From CAYMLQ01 sp964390795 (GTDB taxonomy: Bacteria; Verrucomicrobiota; Kiritimatiellia; RFP12; UBA1067): a stretch of 52,670 bases of DNA. The stretch spans positions 1-52,670 of the forward strand of contig CAYMLQ010000005.1 of assembly GCA_964390795.1 (NCBI GenBank), read 5' to 3'. Position numbers and translations under genes: made by a program. Below the pieces are notes generated by a model, which was not told the DNA's origin, did not search any database, and was given only the letters and a program-made list of their open reading frames with translations. Positions within the stretch are counted from its first letter, which is position 1. Each line of letters opens with the position of its first letter. Shown here piece by piece: positions 26,420 to 38,700 of the stretch.

Positions 26420-29400
26420 TCACTTACGAACGCCAACAAGGAAGTCGTGCGAGGTGACGCCGAGCGAGATGCGGCCTGCGGCGTCGGGTGTGACGGCCCG
26501 GGCCTGACGCGTATCGAGGTCGAACACGGTGACCGTGCGCCAGGGTGAGCGCAAGGTGAAGGCCGCCTCGGCTGGCTGCACGTCGCGGAGGTGGCAGGGT
26601 CGGGGCGGAGCGCCGAAGTCCTTGACACCGCCCGCGACGTTGCGCAGGTAAAGCAGGGCCTGGTCGTTCTTGTCGGATACGAGGGTGGCGATCTGCCAGC
26701 CGGCGACAGGCTGGGCGACAGTGGCGGGAAGGCTCACGCTTTCGGGCGTTTGGCTGCCGGGCGCGAGGCGCACGGAGTAGGCGGACGCCTCGTTCGTGAC
26801 GACGGTGTCGAAGTCGACGCCGAGGTCAAGCAGGCGCATGGCCAGGGCCGCGTCGCGGCGGTCGCGCTGGTTCGGCGGCAGCAGGAGCGCGACCGGGGGG
26901 CGCTGGCGCGTAAGGGACTTGAAATCGAGTCCGAGCGCAGCGAAGGCGGGGCCGATCTTGGCGAACTCCTGCGCCTCAAGATCGTGATCCAGCGTCCAGT
27001 AGAGGGAGCCGTTCGCGCCGCAGCAGACCGACATCCAGAGCTGGTCGCGAGCGCCGCGCGCGGCCGCGTCGGCGGGAATCTTCTTCACGTCTTTCTGCCA
27101 GCGGTTCTGGTTTAGGCCGCCTTCGCCGGTGTAGAAGGGCAGGCCGCTCTGGGCCGCAAACTTGCTGCGTAAGAAGGTGATCGCGCCATGGTCGGAGGGA
27201 GGCTGTCCGTCGTTGTAAGGGTGGTAGCTGAAGAGGTCGCAGCCGGCCTCGCGCCAGCGCAGCGGCTCAGGCCAGTCGTGCGGGCCGGGGTTGCCGAGGA
27301 TCAGCGTGTGCGGGTCGATGGTGCGGATAAAGGCCGCCGTCGAGCGGCACCAGGACATGGGCGGGAATACCATCTCGTTCTCGAACTCGTAGCAGAGGAC
27401 CTCTTCGCGTGCGGCGAGCACGGGGATGAGTTCGCGCAGATACTCCTGCTGGCAGGCGAGGGCGTCGGGGTCGCTGTAGCGCAGCGCGGCTGAGGCGAGG
27501 GTCTCTTTGCGGACGAGGAAGCGGGCCCGGTGCGGCGGCAGGCCGGTCAATTGGTCAGCCGCGTAGTGCGGCAGCACGATCTTGTCGAGGATCTCGCGCG
27601 AGACGTAGGGCGGTTTGTCGTAGTCCTCCATCAGCGCGACGTTGAAGCGGATGCCGTAGGGGCGGGCGAGGTCGAACAGGTGGAGCGTGGCCTGAAGTTG
27701 CACGGGGTCCACGCGGCCGACGAGATCCATATTGCGAAGCATCAGGCGCAGGCAGTTGACGCCGCGCTCGGAGCAGTGCTTGAGGTAGGCGGCGACGGCC
27801 GCTTCGGTCGCGGGGCTCCAGGGGAAGCCCTCCTTGTAAGGCGAGGGGCCGCAGGGGAAGAGGTCGAGCGCGCGGGAGACGGAGCCGTCGGCATTGAGGC
27901 GGTGCGGCCAGTTGGCGTAGAGGCCCCCGGCGGGAAAACAGAGCGTGCCGTCGGGCGTGGCAAGGTAACCCGTGGGCAGGAGTCGGACGGTTGCTTTTCG
28001 GTAGGCCACCGTGGTGATGGCCGTCTCTCCGCTGTGACCGCCTTCGTCGGTGAGCGTGATGCGATAGCGGCTGGGTTTGTCGCCGGGGCAGGTGATCGCG
28101 ATTTTGGCGGGATCGCCTGTGATGAGGTCGGCGGGCGCCTGAGCGTTGCCGGTCAGGCTCCAGTTCGGTCGCTTGACGTTGACGGGCAGCGGGTTGCCGA
28201 AGGCGTCGAGGCCTTGGATGGTCAGGGAGACGGAAGGCGCGGCGAGGTCGATGTAGGGCTTGGCAGGGGTGAGGCGGTAGGAGGCGAGCGCGGCGGGCTC
28301 CACTCGAAGGGTGCCCGAGACGGGGAGGATCGGCTGTCCGAGATCATCGGCGAGCCCGAGTGTCCACGCGCAGTCGCCGGCGCGGGTGAAGGCGGGCAGG
28401 GGAATACCGGCGGCGATGCCGTCGAGTGTGACGGTGCCGTGCTCGGGGGTTGTGAGGGACCAGAGGAGGGTGGCCGGGCTGGCGGCACCCTTTGCCTTGA
28501 TGCCGGAGTCGCCGCGCGTGCCTGCGACGAGGCTGCGCGGCATCGAGGGTTTGACATAGGTGATGCTGTTGCGCGCGGCAACGGACTCGCGCGAGAAGAT
28601 CGGGCCGACGGTCACGCTGGGCGGTTCCGGCAGGAGGCGCACGTAATCGACCTCGGCGAGTACGTCGCGTTTGTCGTTGGTGGTGTCGATGCGCAAGGCG
28701 CGGAATTCGCGCCCGTCCCAGAAATCGGGAAAGAGGGTCTTTAGGTCGAAGCGCACGGTCTGCGCGTCGGTACCGCACACGTCGAACGCCGTTGACTTGT
28801 AGAGGCCGTCGCGGTCGGTGACGAAGAACTCCCATTCGGCGCGGGGGCAGGACTGGCGGACGCGAAGCTCAAGCGTGCGGTAGAGGCGCGAATCGATATG
28901 GAGGCTACGGGGGTTGTCGGCGGGGCCGAACATGGGTCCGAAGATGAAGTAGGGGTCGGTGTCTTTGACCGGGATCTGGAGCCAGCCTTCTTTCACGGTG
29001 ATGGGGCCGAGATGGTTGGGGCGGTTGCCCCAGGAGGTGATGCCGCACTGCGTGCCGTCGTCGAAATCCCAAGCATGGCCGAGTGCGGTGCGGGCATAGT
29101 CACAGGTGGCAAGCGGCGGCGCGTCGAGCCGCGGGGACGTGAGCGCGCCCTTGTAAATGATGATGTGACGCGGTTTCCCGGGGCCGATCAAGCCCGGCAG
29201 AACGAACGCGCACCCGTTCGTTGCCGCGTAGTACGGCAGCGAGCTGTCAGGATGGTCGGCATCGACGAAAGCGGCCTTGGCAGCGGCGGAGCCGACCGTG
29301 GTAGGGATCGTTACGACTGGATCGCGAAGGGCCTGCGTAGCATCGATGCGGCACACGGCGCGGTGTGTGGCGTCTGCCAGATGCCAAGGGAGCGTGAACT

Positions 29401-29464
29401 GCGCACGGGCCTGTGAAAAGGCAAGGCCGAAGGCAAGAATCAGGAACGGTGTTCTCATGCGCAT
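26420..29464 (-). CDS. Secreted GH5-like (clan GH-A) glycoside hydrolase
   Basis: 1,014 residues from the ATG at 29464 (the ATG at 29458 is also possible); the reading frame extends further upstream, but the signal peptide MRMRTPFLILAFGLAFSQARA fixes the start. Residues about 150-330 look like carbohydrate-binding beta-sandwiches (FDDGTQCGITSWGNRPN); about 370-530 are Ig-like. The TIM barrel follows (GVNCLRLMLRNMDLVG). YEFENEM holds the predicted acid/base E697 and PFYTGEGG the predicted nucleophile E781, the layout of retaining clan GH-A enzymes. SYHPYND between them also fits. The exact family and substrate are unknown. It is divergent from the giant beta-helix gene and shares its 280-base promoter region. 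Confidence 0.8.
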   Translation of the reverse strand: MRMRTPFLILAFGLAFSQARAQFTLPWHLADATHRAVCRIDATQALRDPVVTIPTTVGSAAAKAAFVDADHPDSSLPYYAATNGCAFVLPGLIGPGKPRHIIIYKGALTSPRLDAPPLATCDYARTALGHAWDFDDGTQCGITSWGNRPNHLGPITVKEGWLQIPVKDTDPYFIFGPMFGPADNPRSLHIDSRLYRTLELRVRQSCPRAEWEFFVTDRDGLYKSTAFDVCGTDAQTVRFDLKTLFPDFWDGREFRALRIDTTNDKRDVLAEVDYVRLLPEPPSVTVGPIFSRESVAARNSITYVKPSMPRSLVAGTRGDSGIKAKGAASPATLLWSLTTPEHGTVTLDGIAAGIPLPAFTRAGDCAWTLGLADDLGQPILPVSGTLRVEPAALASYRLTPAKPYIDLAAPSVSLTIQGLDAFGNPLPVNVKRPNWSLTGNAQAPADLITGDPAKIAITCPGDKPSRYRITLTDEGGHSGETAITTVAYRKATVRLLPTGYLATPDGTLCFPAGGLYANWPHRLNADGSVSRALDLFPCGPSPYKEGFPWSPATEAAVAAYLKHCSERGVNCLRLMLRNMDLVGRVDPVQLQATLHLFDLARPYGIRFNVALMEDYDKPPYVSREILDKIVLPHYAADQLTGLPPHRARFLVRKETLASAALRYSDPDALACQQEYLRELIPVLAAREEVLCYEFENEMVFPPMSWCRSTAAFIRTIDPHTLILGNPGPHDWPEPLRWREAGCDLFSYHPYNDGQPPSDHGAITFLRSKFAAQSGLPFYTGEGGLNQNRWQKDVKKIPADAAARGARDQLWMSVCCGANGSLYWTLDHDLEAQEFAKIGPAFAALGLDFKSLTRQRPPVALLLPPNQRDRRDAALAMRLLDLGVDFDTVVTNEASAYSVRLAPGSQTPESVSLPATVAQPVAGWQIATLVSDKNDQALLYLRNVAGGVKDFGAPPRPCHLRDVQPAEAAFTLRSPWRTVTVFDLDTRQARAVTPDAAGRISLGVTSHDFLVGVRK

Positions 29465-29672
29465 AGAGTATCGGTTGTCTGTCGCTGGAGGCAACTGCAA
29501 AGCAGCAATTCTAAATTTGCCATTTCGTTCACGTGACTGCACGGAAAATGAACGCAGGGCACGCCCGGAGGTCGTGCACCACCCCTGAAAGACGCGCAGC
29601 GCAAGGTAACCCGCGACCCGGGCGCGGATGCGAATGAACGGAGATGCCAATTTTGGAATTGCTGGTGAGGTT

Positions 29673-29690
29673 GACGTTGACAGGAACGTC
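29673..29690. promoter_or_regulatory. Palindrome in the divergent promoter region (possible operator)
   Basis: GACGTT, six bases, AACGTC: a perfect 6+6 inverted repeat about 55 bases before the start of the giant gene, between the two divergent genes. A TTGACA (29677-29682) lies inside it, so a bound protein could block a promoter here. The remaining 29465-29743 stretch shows no gene. Confidence 0.3.
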
Positions 29691-29743
29691 AGGTTTGTTA
29701 CATGCTAATTGACACATAAATAAATCTGCGATCGAGGTGTCCG

Positions 29744-32700
29744 ATGAAACGAGCGTTCCGTCTGGGTCTGATTTTGCTGTGCAGTATGGCCGTGAGCGTG
29801 GCCGAGTCCGCTGTCCGGTATGTTTGGAAAGATAACCCCAACACCTCCGTTCCGCCCTATACCGGGGGATGGGAGAGCGCGGCCACCAACATCCAAGACG
29901 CGGTCGATGCGGCAGTGGACGGAGACACCGTTCTCGTCACCAACGGCATCTATAATTCGGGAGGACGCTATGCGCCCGGCGAAACGCTGCTCAAGACGCG
30001 TGTGGTCATTACCAATGCGATCACGGTGGCCAGCGTCAACGGTCCTGCGGGCACGACGATCGTGGGCCAGACGAACGGGGTTGCGAACTATGGTTTGGGT
30101 GGCGCGGCGATTCGCTGTGTCTATCTGCAGACGAACAGTGTTCTCTCCGGGTTCACCCTTACGAACGGATTCACGCATTACTCGACGAGTGCGACGACCG
30201 CGTCTTATGTCGGAGGCGGCATCCGCTGCGAGGACATAGGGGCGCTCATCACCAACTGTGTGATCGTGGCCAACACGGCGAACGCGCGAGGCGGCGGCGT
30301 CTACTCGGGAACGCTGGTCGATTGCGAGGTGTTGACCAACGGCGTCTGCTATGTCTCAGGCGGCGGGGGCGGAGGGCTGTATGGCAGTGTCGCGCAAAGA
30401 ACTCGAATCGCCAATAATTATGCGGTTAATTCGACGACGCATGACGGCGGCGGAGCGTGGGGGGGCTCGCTGTATGACTGCACGCTCAGCAATAACAGTG
30501 CGACCCGCGATGGCGGTGGCGTATTCACGCCGGTCGTCGTCAGCAACTGTGTGGTGATTGGGAACAGTGGCACGCGGTATGGCGGTGGTGTTTATAAGGG
30601 TGCCGTACTCGATTCGTGGATCGCCTCGAACCGGGTGACCGCGACGACCAGTTCTGGCGGCGGGTATTACGGGGCCGTGGCGGCTGCGGATCGGCTGGTC
30701 GGCTGCAGCGTGGTTGGAAATAGCGCGGTGACCTACGGCGGCGGTGTCTGCAATGCAGTGATTTCGAATTGCGTGGTGCGTGCGAACCGCGCGGTGGGGA
30801 GTTCGGGGTCAACGGGCCGGGGCGGCGGCTATTACGCGGATACGGCGACAGGCTACCTTGTTTACCGAAGTGTGTTTCTCGATAACGAGGCGAACTATCA
30901 GGGAGGCGGCGCGTATCAGGGCAAGTTTTACGGCTGTGTGTTCAGCGGCAACCGCGCGGCGGAGGGCGGCGGCTTTTATGGCGGGTCTGGCTATCAGCTC
31001 AACAGTTGCACGGTGATGGGCAACATGGCGACCAACCAATACGGAGGGACGTATGCGGGCACGATCTCAAACTGCATCGTTTACGCTAACACCGCTCTTT
31101 CCAGTACGAATTACAGCGGAGGAACCTTCGTCTCCTCGTGTGCAAGCCCGTTGCCGTCAGGAACCGGCAACACGAATGTCAACCCGCTGGTGAGCGGCTA
31201 TCGTGATCCGCATCTGCTGCCGGGATCGCCCTGTATCGGTGCGGGCCGCCTCTCGGCCTGGATGGCGAATGCGGTGGACATTGACGGCGAGGCCCGCACG
31301 GCGAACGGGTTCACGGACATGGGCGCGGATCAGGCTTACGGGGCGGCGCTCGAAGGGCCGCTGACGGTTGATATCAGTGGCGACACCACCTGTGTGGCGG
31401 GCTATTCTGTCGCCTTGCTGGCCGAGCCCACGGGTAAAGTCGGCGGGCTGGTCTGGGACTTCGGCGACGGGTCGGCCTGGGTGACCAACGCCAATGCGGT
31501 CACGCACGTCTTTGCAGCGACGGGGAGCTATCAGGTGCGCGTGACGGTGACCAACGCCACCCACACGGCCGAAGACACGTGGCTGGTGCAGGTCATCGAG
31601 ACGCCGGTGCATTACGTATCACACACGGGCAGCCATGCGGCGCCGTTCACCACGTGGGCTACGGCCGCGACCAACATTCAGAATGCGGTGGACGTGGCGC
31701 TGCCCGGCAGCGTCGTGCTGGTCACCAACGGCGTTTACAGCCTCGGTGGCCGGGCGGCTCCCCTCCAGTCAGTTGTCAACCGCGTGTGCGTCGACCGGGC
31801 GCTCTGTGTGCGCAGCGTCGGCGGAGCTGCGGCGACGGCCATTGTCGGCAAAGCTCAGCCGTCAGCGGGCGTGGGCACCGCAGCCGAGCGCGGGGTCTAT
31901 CTGGCTGCTGGAGCGACCCTCTGCGGGTTCACGGTGAGCAACGGGTTCACACGCTCAGGCACGATGGCCAGCGAAGACTACTACGGCGGAGGTGTTCTGT
32001 GCGCGGGAGCCGGCAGTGTGGTCAGCAACTGCGTGCTCGCCGCTAACGGCGCCGCGATGCGCGGCGGCGGCGTTTGCCAAGGCAAGCTGTACGACTGCCA
32101 GATCAGTCTCAATACGATTACGAACACCACCACCAGCGGCTACGGTGGCGGTGTGGCAGACGCGGTAGCCTTCGGCTGCCTCGTCGTGGGCAACCGGGCT
32201 GCGGGAACCGGCAGTGACGGCGGGGGCGCGGGAAACAGCCAATTCGTCGATTGCGAGCTGAGCGGGAACACAGCAGGACGGAACGGGGGCGGGGCTTACA
32301 ACACGACGCTTTCAAACTGCGTCGTGCGGGCCAATCGAGCGCTCGGAAATTCGGGCACGACCGGAAATGGCGGCGGGTACTATGCGAGTGCGGCCACGTA
32401 CCTCGTCTACAAAACCCTGTTTCTCGACAACGAGGCCAGCTATCAGGGCGGCGGCGCATATCAGGGCAAGTTCTACGGGTGCGTGTTCAGCGGCAACCGC
32501 GCGGCGCAGGGCGGCGGGTTCTACGGCGCGAGCGGATACCAGCTCAACAGTTGCTCGGTGCAGGGCAACACCGCGACCAACCAGTACGGAGGAACTTACC
32601 AAGGCACGATCTCCAACTGCATCGTGTATGCCAATACCTCGCCAGCCAGCGCGAACTACAGCGGCGGAACCTTCATCTCTTCGTGTGCCGACCCCCTGCC

Positions 32701-35700
32701 GTCGGGAGCCGGCAACACGAATGTCAACCCGCTGGTGAGCGGCTATCGCGACCCGCATCTGCTGCCCGGCTCGCCCTGTATCGGTGCTGGCCGCCTCTCG
32801 GCGTGGATGGCGAACGCGGTGGACATCGACGGCGAGGCCCGCACGGCGAGCGGGTTGACGGACATCGGGGCGGATCAGTATGACGGAGCTGCGCTTGAGG
32901 GAGCGCTGACGGTTGATGTCAGCGGCGACACCACCTGCGTGGTGGGCTATTCGGTCGCCTTGCTGGCCGAATCCACGGGTAAAGTCGGCGGGTTGGTCTG
33001 GGACTTCGGTGACGGATCGGCCTGGGTGACCAACGCCAACGCGGTCACGCACGTGTTTATGGCGACGGGGAGCTATCAGGTGCGCGTGACGGTGACCAAC
33101 GCCACCCACGCGGCAGACGACACGTGGCAGGTGCAGGTCATCGAGACGCCGGTGCATTACGTATCGCGCACCGGCAGTCATGCATCGCCGTTCACCACGT
33201 GGGAAACGGCGGCGACCAATATCCAGGACGCGGTGGACGTCGCGCTGCCCGGCAGCGTCGTGCTGGTCACCAACGGCGTTTACAGCCTCGGCGGCCGTGC
33301 GACCGCCAGTCAGTCGGTCGTCAACCGCGTGTGCGTCGACCGGGCGCTCTGTGTGCGCAGCGTCGGCGGAGCTGCGGCGACGGCCATTGTCGGCAAGGCG
33401 CATCCGTCGACCGGCGTGGGCACCACGGCCGAGCGCGGGGTTTATCTGGCCGCAGGCGCCTCCCTGTGCGGCTTCACGGTCAGTAACGGGTTTACGCGGT
33501 CTGCGACCACGGCCAGCGAGGATTACTACGGCGGCGGCGTGCTGTGCGCCGCAGCCGACAGCGTGGTGAGCAACTGCGTGCTCGCCGCCAACGGCGCGGC
33601 GATGCGCGGCGGCGGCGTGTATCAGGGTCAGCTTGTCGGTTGCCACGTACTCACAAACACGGTGACGGCCAGCAGCACCAGCGCGGGCGGAGGCGGCGCT
33701 TACAGCGTGATCGCACGAGGGACTCGGTTTGAGCGCAACAGCGTGACGTACTCATCTGCCGACGGCGGCGGCGCGTATGCCAGCGTGCTCGTCGATTGCA
33801 TTGTGGCGACCAATGCGACCGGGCGCAATGGCGGCGGTGTGTACTTGACTACGCTGACGTCCTGCACGGTGGAGGGCAATTGGGCGGGTACCTCGGGCGG
33901 CGGCGCTTACAACGCTGTGTTGTCGAACTGCCTGGTGCGGGCGAACCGCGCGTACGGGAACAATTCATCCTATGGCGGCGGCGGTGCTTATGCGAACGCG
34001 GCAAGTTACAGCGCCTACCAGTGCCGTTTTCTGGACAATCAGGCGATCCGCGGCGGCGGAGCCTATCAGGGCGCTTACTACTCGTGCGTCTTCAGCGGCA
34101 ACCTCGCGTCCGAGGGCGGCGGCGTCTATTTAAATAATTCCACGCATCAGCTCAACAGTTGCTCGGTCATGGGTAATATCGCGACGAACCTGTACGGCGG
34201 AACGTATTTGGGCACGATCTCGAACTGCATCGTGTATGCGAACACGGCACCTGCCAATCCAAATTACAGCGGCGGGACGTTTGTCCGCACGTGCGCTGAT
34301 CCTTTGCCTTCGGGAACGGGCAACACGAACGTCAACCCGCTTGTGAGCGGTTATGCTGATCCGCACCTGCTGCCGGGTTCTCCGTGTATCGGCGCGGGTG
34401 CGGTTTCCGGCTGGATGGCGGGCGCGGCGGATATCGACGGCGAGGCGCGCACAGCCAGCGGGAGCACGGACATGGGAGCGGATCAGTTCTGCGGTGAGGC
34501 GCTTGAGGGGCCGTTGACTGTAGAGGTCTTGGGTGTTGCTACGTGCGTGGTCGGCGTGCCGGTCTCTTTGCGGGCTGAGCCCACGGGCCGGGTGGGTGGT
34601 CTGAGTTGGGACTTCGGTGACGGTTCGGGGTGGGTGACGAACGCCAACGCGGTCTCTCACATTTACACTGCGACAGGCAATTATCTGGTACGAGTCACGG
34701 TGACGAATGCCACCCACACGGTCGAGGGCATGTTGCAACTTCAGGTCATTGATCCGCCGTTTCACTATGTCTCACGTGAGGGCGGTCATGTGTCGCCCTT
34801 CACCACCTGGGTGACTGCAGCCACCAATATTCAGGACGCAGTAGATGTGGCGGTGACGCTGCCGGGCAGCATCGTGTTGGTCACCAACGGTGTTTACAGT
34901 TTTGGCGGACGTGCGGCCCCGCTCCAGACGGTAGTCGGCCGCGTGTGTGTCGAGCGGGCCGTGCATGTGCGCAGTGTCGGGGGGCCGGCGGTGACAGCAA
35001 TTGCCGGTAAGGCTCATCCGGCAACAGGCCTAGGAGCAAGCGCGGAGCGCGGTGTTTATCTGGCTGCCGGCGCTTCCCTGAGCGGCTTCACGGTCAGCAA
35101 CGGGTTCACGCGGTCGGGGAATACGGCCATCGCGGACAACTTTGGCGGCGGCGTGTTATGCGCGGCAGCCGACAGCGCCGTCAGCAACTGCCTGATCATC
35201 GCCAATGGCGCCGCGATGCGCGGCGGCGGCGTCTACCAAGGCACACTCTTCGACAGTCAAATCATCACTAACACGGTGAGTGTCAACGACCTTGGCGCCT
35301 ACGGTGGCGGTGTTGCCGAAGCGAGCGCTTACGACTGCCTGATCGTCAGCAACCGGACGACGGGAAGCAACATGGACGGTGGCGGCGCGGCGAACAGTCA
35401 GCTTTTCGGCTGCGAACTGCGGGCCAACGCGGCCGGAAGAAGCGGCGGCGGCACATCGCGTGGCGCGCTCTTCGGCTGCCGGGTGGAGGGGAACACGTCA
35501 GTGCAATACGGCGGAGGCGTCAATCTGCCGACAGCCGTATCGGACTGCGAAGTCGTCGGCAACACCTCCGGCTACCACGGCGGCGGCATTTATGCGGGTG
35601 TTGTTATTGACTCGCTGATTGCCAGCAATCAGGTGACGGGTGCGAACTACGATGGCGGAGGTTTCTACGGCATCAGCACGGCCAGTTGGCTGACCGGGTG

Positions 35701-38700
35701 TGAAGTCGTCGGCAACTCCGCAGGGCGCAACGGCGGCGGGGTCTACAATGCCATGCTTTCCAACTGCGTGGTGCGGGCCAACCGTGCGGCGGGCTCCTCC
35801 TTCACGACCGGTTCCGGAGGCGGCTACTATTCAGACGCTGCTGGCTACGCGGTTTATTGCAGCCGTTTTCTCGACAATGTTGCTAACTATCAGGGCGGAG
35901 GCTCATACCAGGGCAAGTTTTACTCGTGTGTCTTCAGCGGCAACCGAGCTGCGCAAGGCGGTGGGTTTTACGGAGCAGCGGGTTATCAGCTCAACAGTTG
36001 CTCGGTCATGGGCAACAGTGCGACGAATCAGTACGGCGGAACGTATTTGGGTACGATCTCGAACTGCATCGTGTATGCGAACACGGCACCCTCCAGTCCG
36101 AATTACAGCGGCGGAACGTTTGTCCGCACGTGCGCCGACCCGTTACCGCCTGGAACGGGCAACACGAATGTCAACCCGCTCGTGAGCGGTTATGCTGATC
36201 CGCACCTGCTGCCGGGCTCTCCGTGTATCGGCGCGGGAGCGGTTTCGGCATGGATGGTCACCGCGCTTGACATCGACGGCGAGGCGCGCACGGTGGACGG
36301 GCTCACGGACATGGGGGCTGACCAGAGCGACCGAGCGGCACTCGAAGGGCCCTTGACGGTCTCGGTTCTGGCGACCACGAACGTGTGCTCGGCCGGGTGG
36401 ACGCACGCCTTTCTTGCCGAGGCCACGGGTAAGGTCGGCGGGCTGGTCTGGGACTTCGGTGACGGACAGGGGGCTGCGGATATCAATCCCGTCTCTCACA
36501 CGTTTGCCACTGCGGGCGTTTACACGGTTAGCGTGACCGTCACGAATGGGACGCATACGGCGTATGGGATATATGAAATCAGCGTCGTTGACCACGTGCG
36601 GTATGTGTCGCTTGAGGGCGGGCATGTCGCGCCGTTCGACACATGGGAGAAAGCTGCGACCAACATTCAGGATGCGGTGGATGCGGTGGCGTTGGCAGGC
36701 GGGCGCGTGGTGGTCACGAATGGCGCATATGCTGTCGGCGGACGGGTTGTGTCCGGTCAGACGGTGACCAACCGTGTGGTGCTGGAAAAGGCGGTGCGGG
36801 TGGAGAGCGTGAACGGCCCCGACGGGACGAGCATTGTCGGCCGGTGGCACAGCGGGGCCGCGCCGCTCGGCGCAGCGGCCATCCGCGGCGTCTACATCGG
36901 TTCCGATGCGTTGCTATCCGGCTTCTCCGTGTCAAACGGTGCGACGGCCTCGGCGCCCTCCAGCAACAACGGGCGCGGCGGGGGACTCTTTCTCGCCTCC
37001 GGCGGTGTGGCCACCAACTGCGTGTTGTCCGGCTGCCGCGGTTGGTCAGGCGGCGGTGCGGCGTCGGATACCGCGGCGCCCGGCACCCTGCTTGGCTGCG
37101 TGTTACGCGGCAACGCGGCGTTGACCGTGAGCATCTCCAGCGGGAGCGGCGGCGGCGCGGCGGACCTGACGCTGAGCGGGTGTGTGGTTTCGTCCAATAC
37201 CGCCTCTGTGGGCGGCGGCGTGAGCGCGTGCGTGCTTAAGGGAACGCTGGTGGCGGGCAACGCCGCGTCGACCGACGGCGGCGGCGCTCATGACAGCACG
37301 CTGGACACCTGCGAGGTGCGAGGCAACACGGCTGGGGCGAACGGCGGAGGCGTGTATTTTGGGACGCTGAGGAGTTGCCGGTTGTTCGGCAACACCTCGA
37401 CGGGGGCTAATAATAATTACGGCGGCGGCGCGTTCGATGCGACACTATATTCGTGCGTGCTCTCTGGCAACACGGCCAACCGCGGCGGCGGCGTGTACGG
37501 AGGCTCCGTAAATAAGGGGATGTTCAACTGCACGGTAGTCGGCAACACGGCGACCGTCCCAAATCCCGGCATCGGGGGCGGCGGCTTCTACGGCGGCAAC
37601 TACAACTATCCGGTGCGCAACAGCATCATCTATTACAACACGGCGGCGGTTAACAACAACGTGTATGCGGGAAACTTCACCTACTCGTGCATGACGCCGC
37701 AGCAGGGCGGCGCGGGGAACATGGGTGACCCGCCGCAGGTGGCGAGCTTCGAACGGCCCTGCCTGCTGCCGGGTTCGCCGTGCGTCGGGGCCGGTCTGGT
37801 CGAGGGGTGGATGACGGACGCGTTAGACTTCGAGGGAGAGGCGCGTCTGACGGGCGGCGCGGCGGTCGGCATCGGCGCGGACGAGTTGCACGTGGAGGGT
37901 TTGACGGGCGCTCTCTCGGTGTCGATCCGCGGGCCGGCGTGGCCGTATTTCCCGAATACGGACTACGCGTTCGAAGCTGTGATCGACGGACATCCGGCGG
38001 TTGTGCGCTGGGATTTCGACGACGGTCTGGTGGAGACGGATAGGGCGCAGGTGATCCACGCGTGGCCGGAGGGCACGTACACGCTGCGGCTGACGGTCAG
38101 TAACGCGACGCACAGCGCCGAGGCGACGCTGCTGCTGGACGTCGCGCCCGACACGCGCTATGTGTCGCTGGCGGGGTCGCACACGCCGCCGTTCCGTACC
38201 TGGACAACGGCGGCCACGAATCTGCAGGCCGCGGCTGATGCGGTGCCGGCCGGCGGACGCATTAAGGTGGCGGCGGGCGTGTACGACCGCGGCGGGCGCG
38301 CGGCCAGCGGACAGACACTCACAAACCGGTTGTATGTCGGGGCTGCTGTCGAGGTGATCGCGGCGGACGGTCCGGAGGTGACGTTCATCGTCGGCGCAGC
38401 ATCCGGCTCTGCCTTCACCAACGGGTTGGGAGCGGGGGCCGTTCGCGGCGTCTACTTGGCGGCGGGCGCGTCGCTGCAGGGGTTCACGGTGACCGGCGGA
38501 CGCACGCTCTGGAGCACGTCCACGACGACGCCAGACTATACGGGTGGCGGCGTGTATTGTGCCGACGGCACCAGCGTGCTCAGCAACTGCGTGGTGTCCG
38601 GCAACGCGTCGTCAACGCTAGGCGGCGGCGTGTACCAGGGCACGGTTCTGAGTTCGACGGTCGAGGGCAATGCGGTATGCTCGACCTCGGCCAACACCGC

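Noticed and set aside
27530..28744. 404-residue plus-strand frame opposite the GH5-like gene
   Set aside because: Gly/Val/Glu-rich shadow, no start signal, no recognisable domain.
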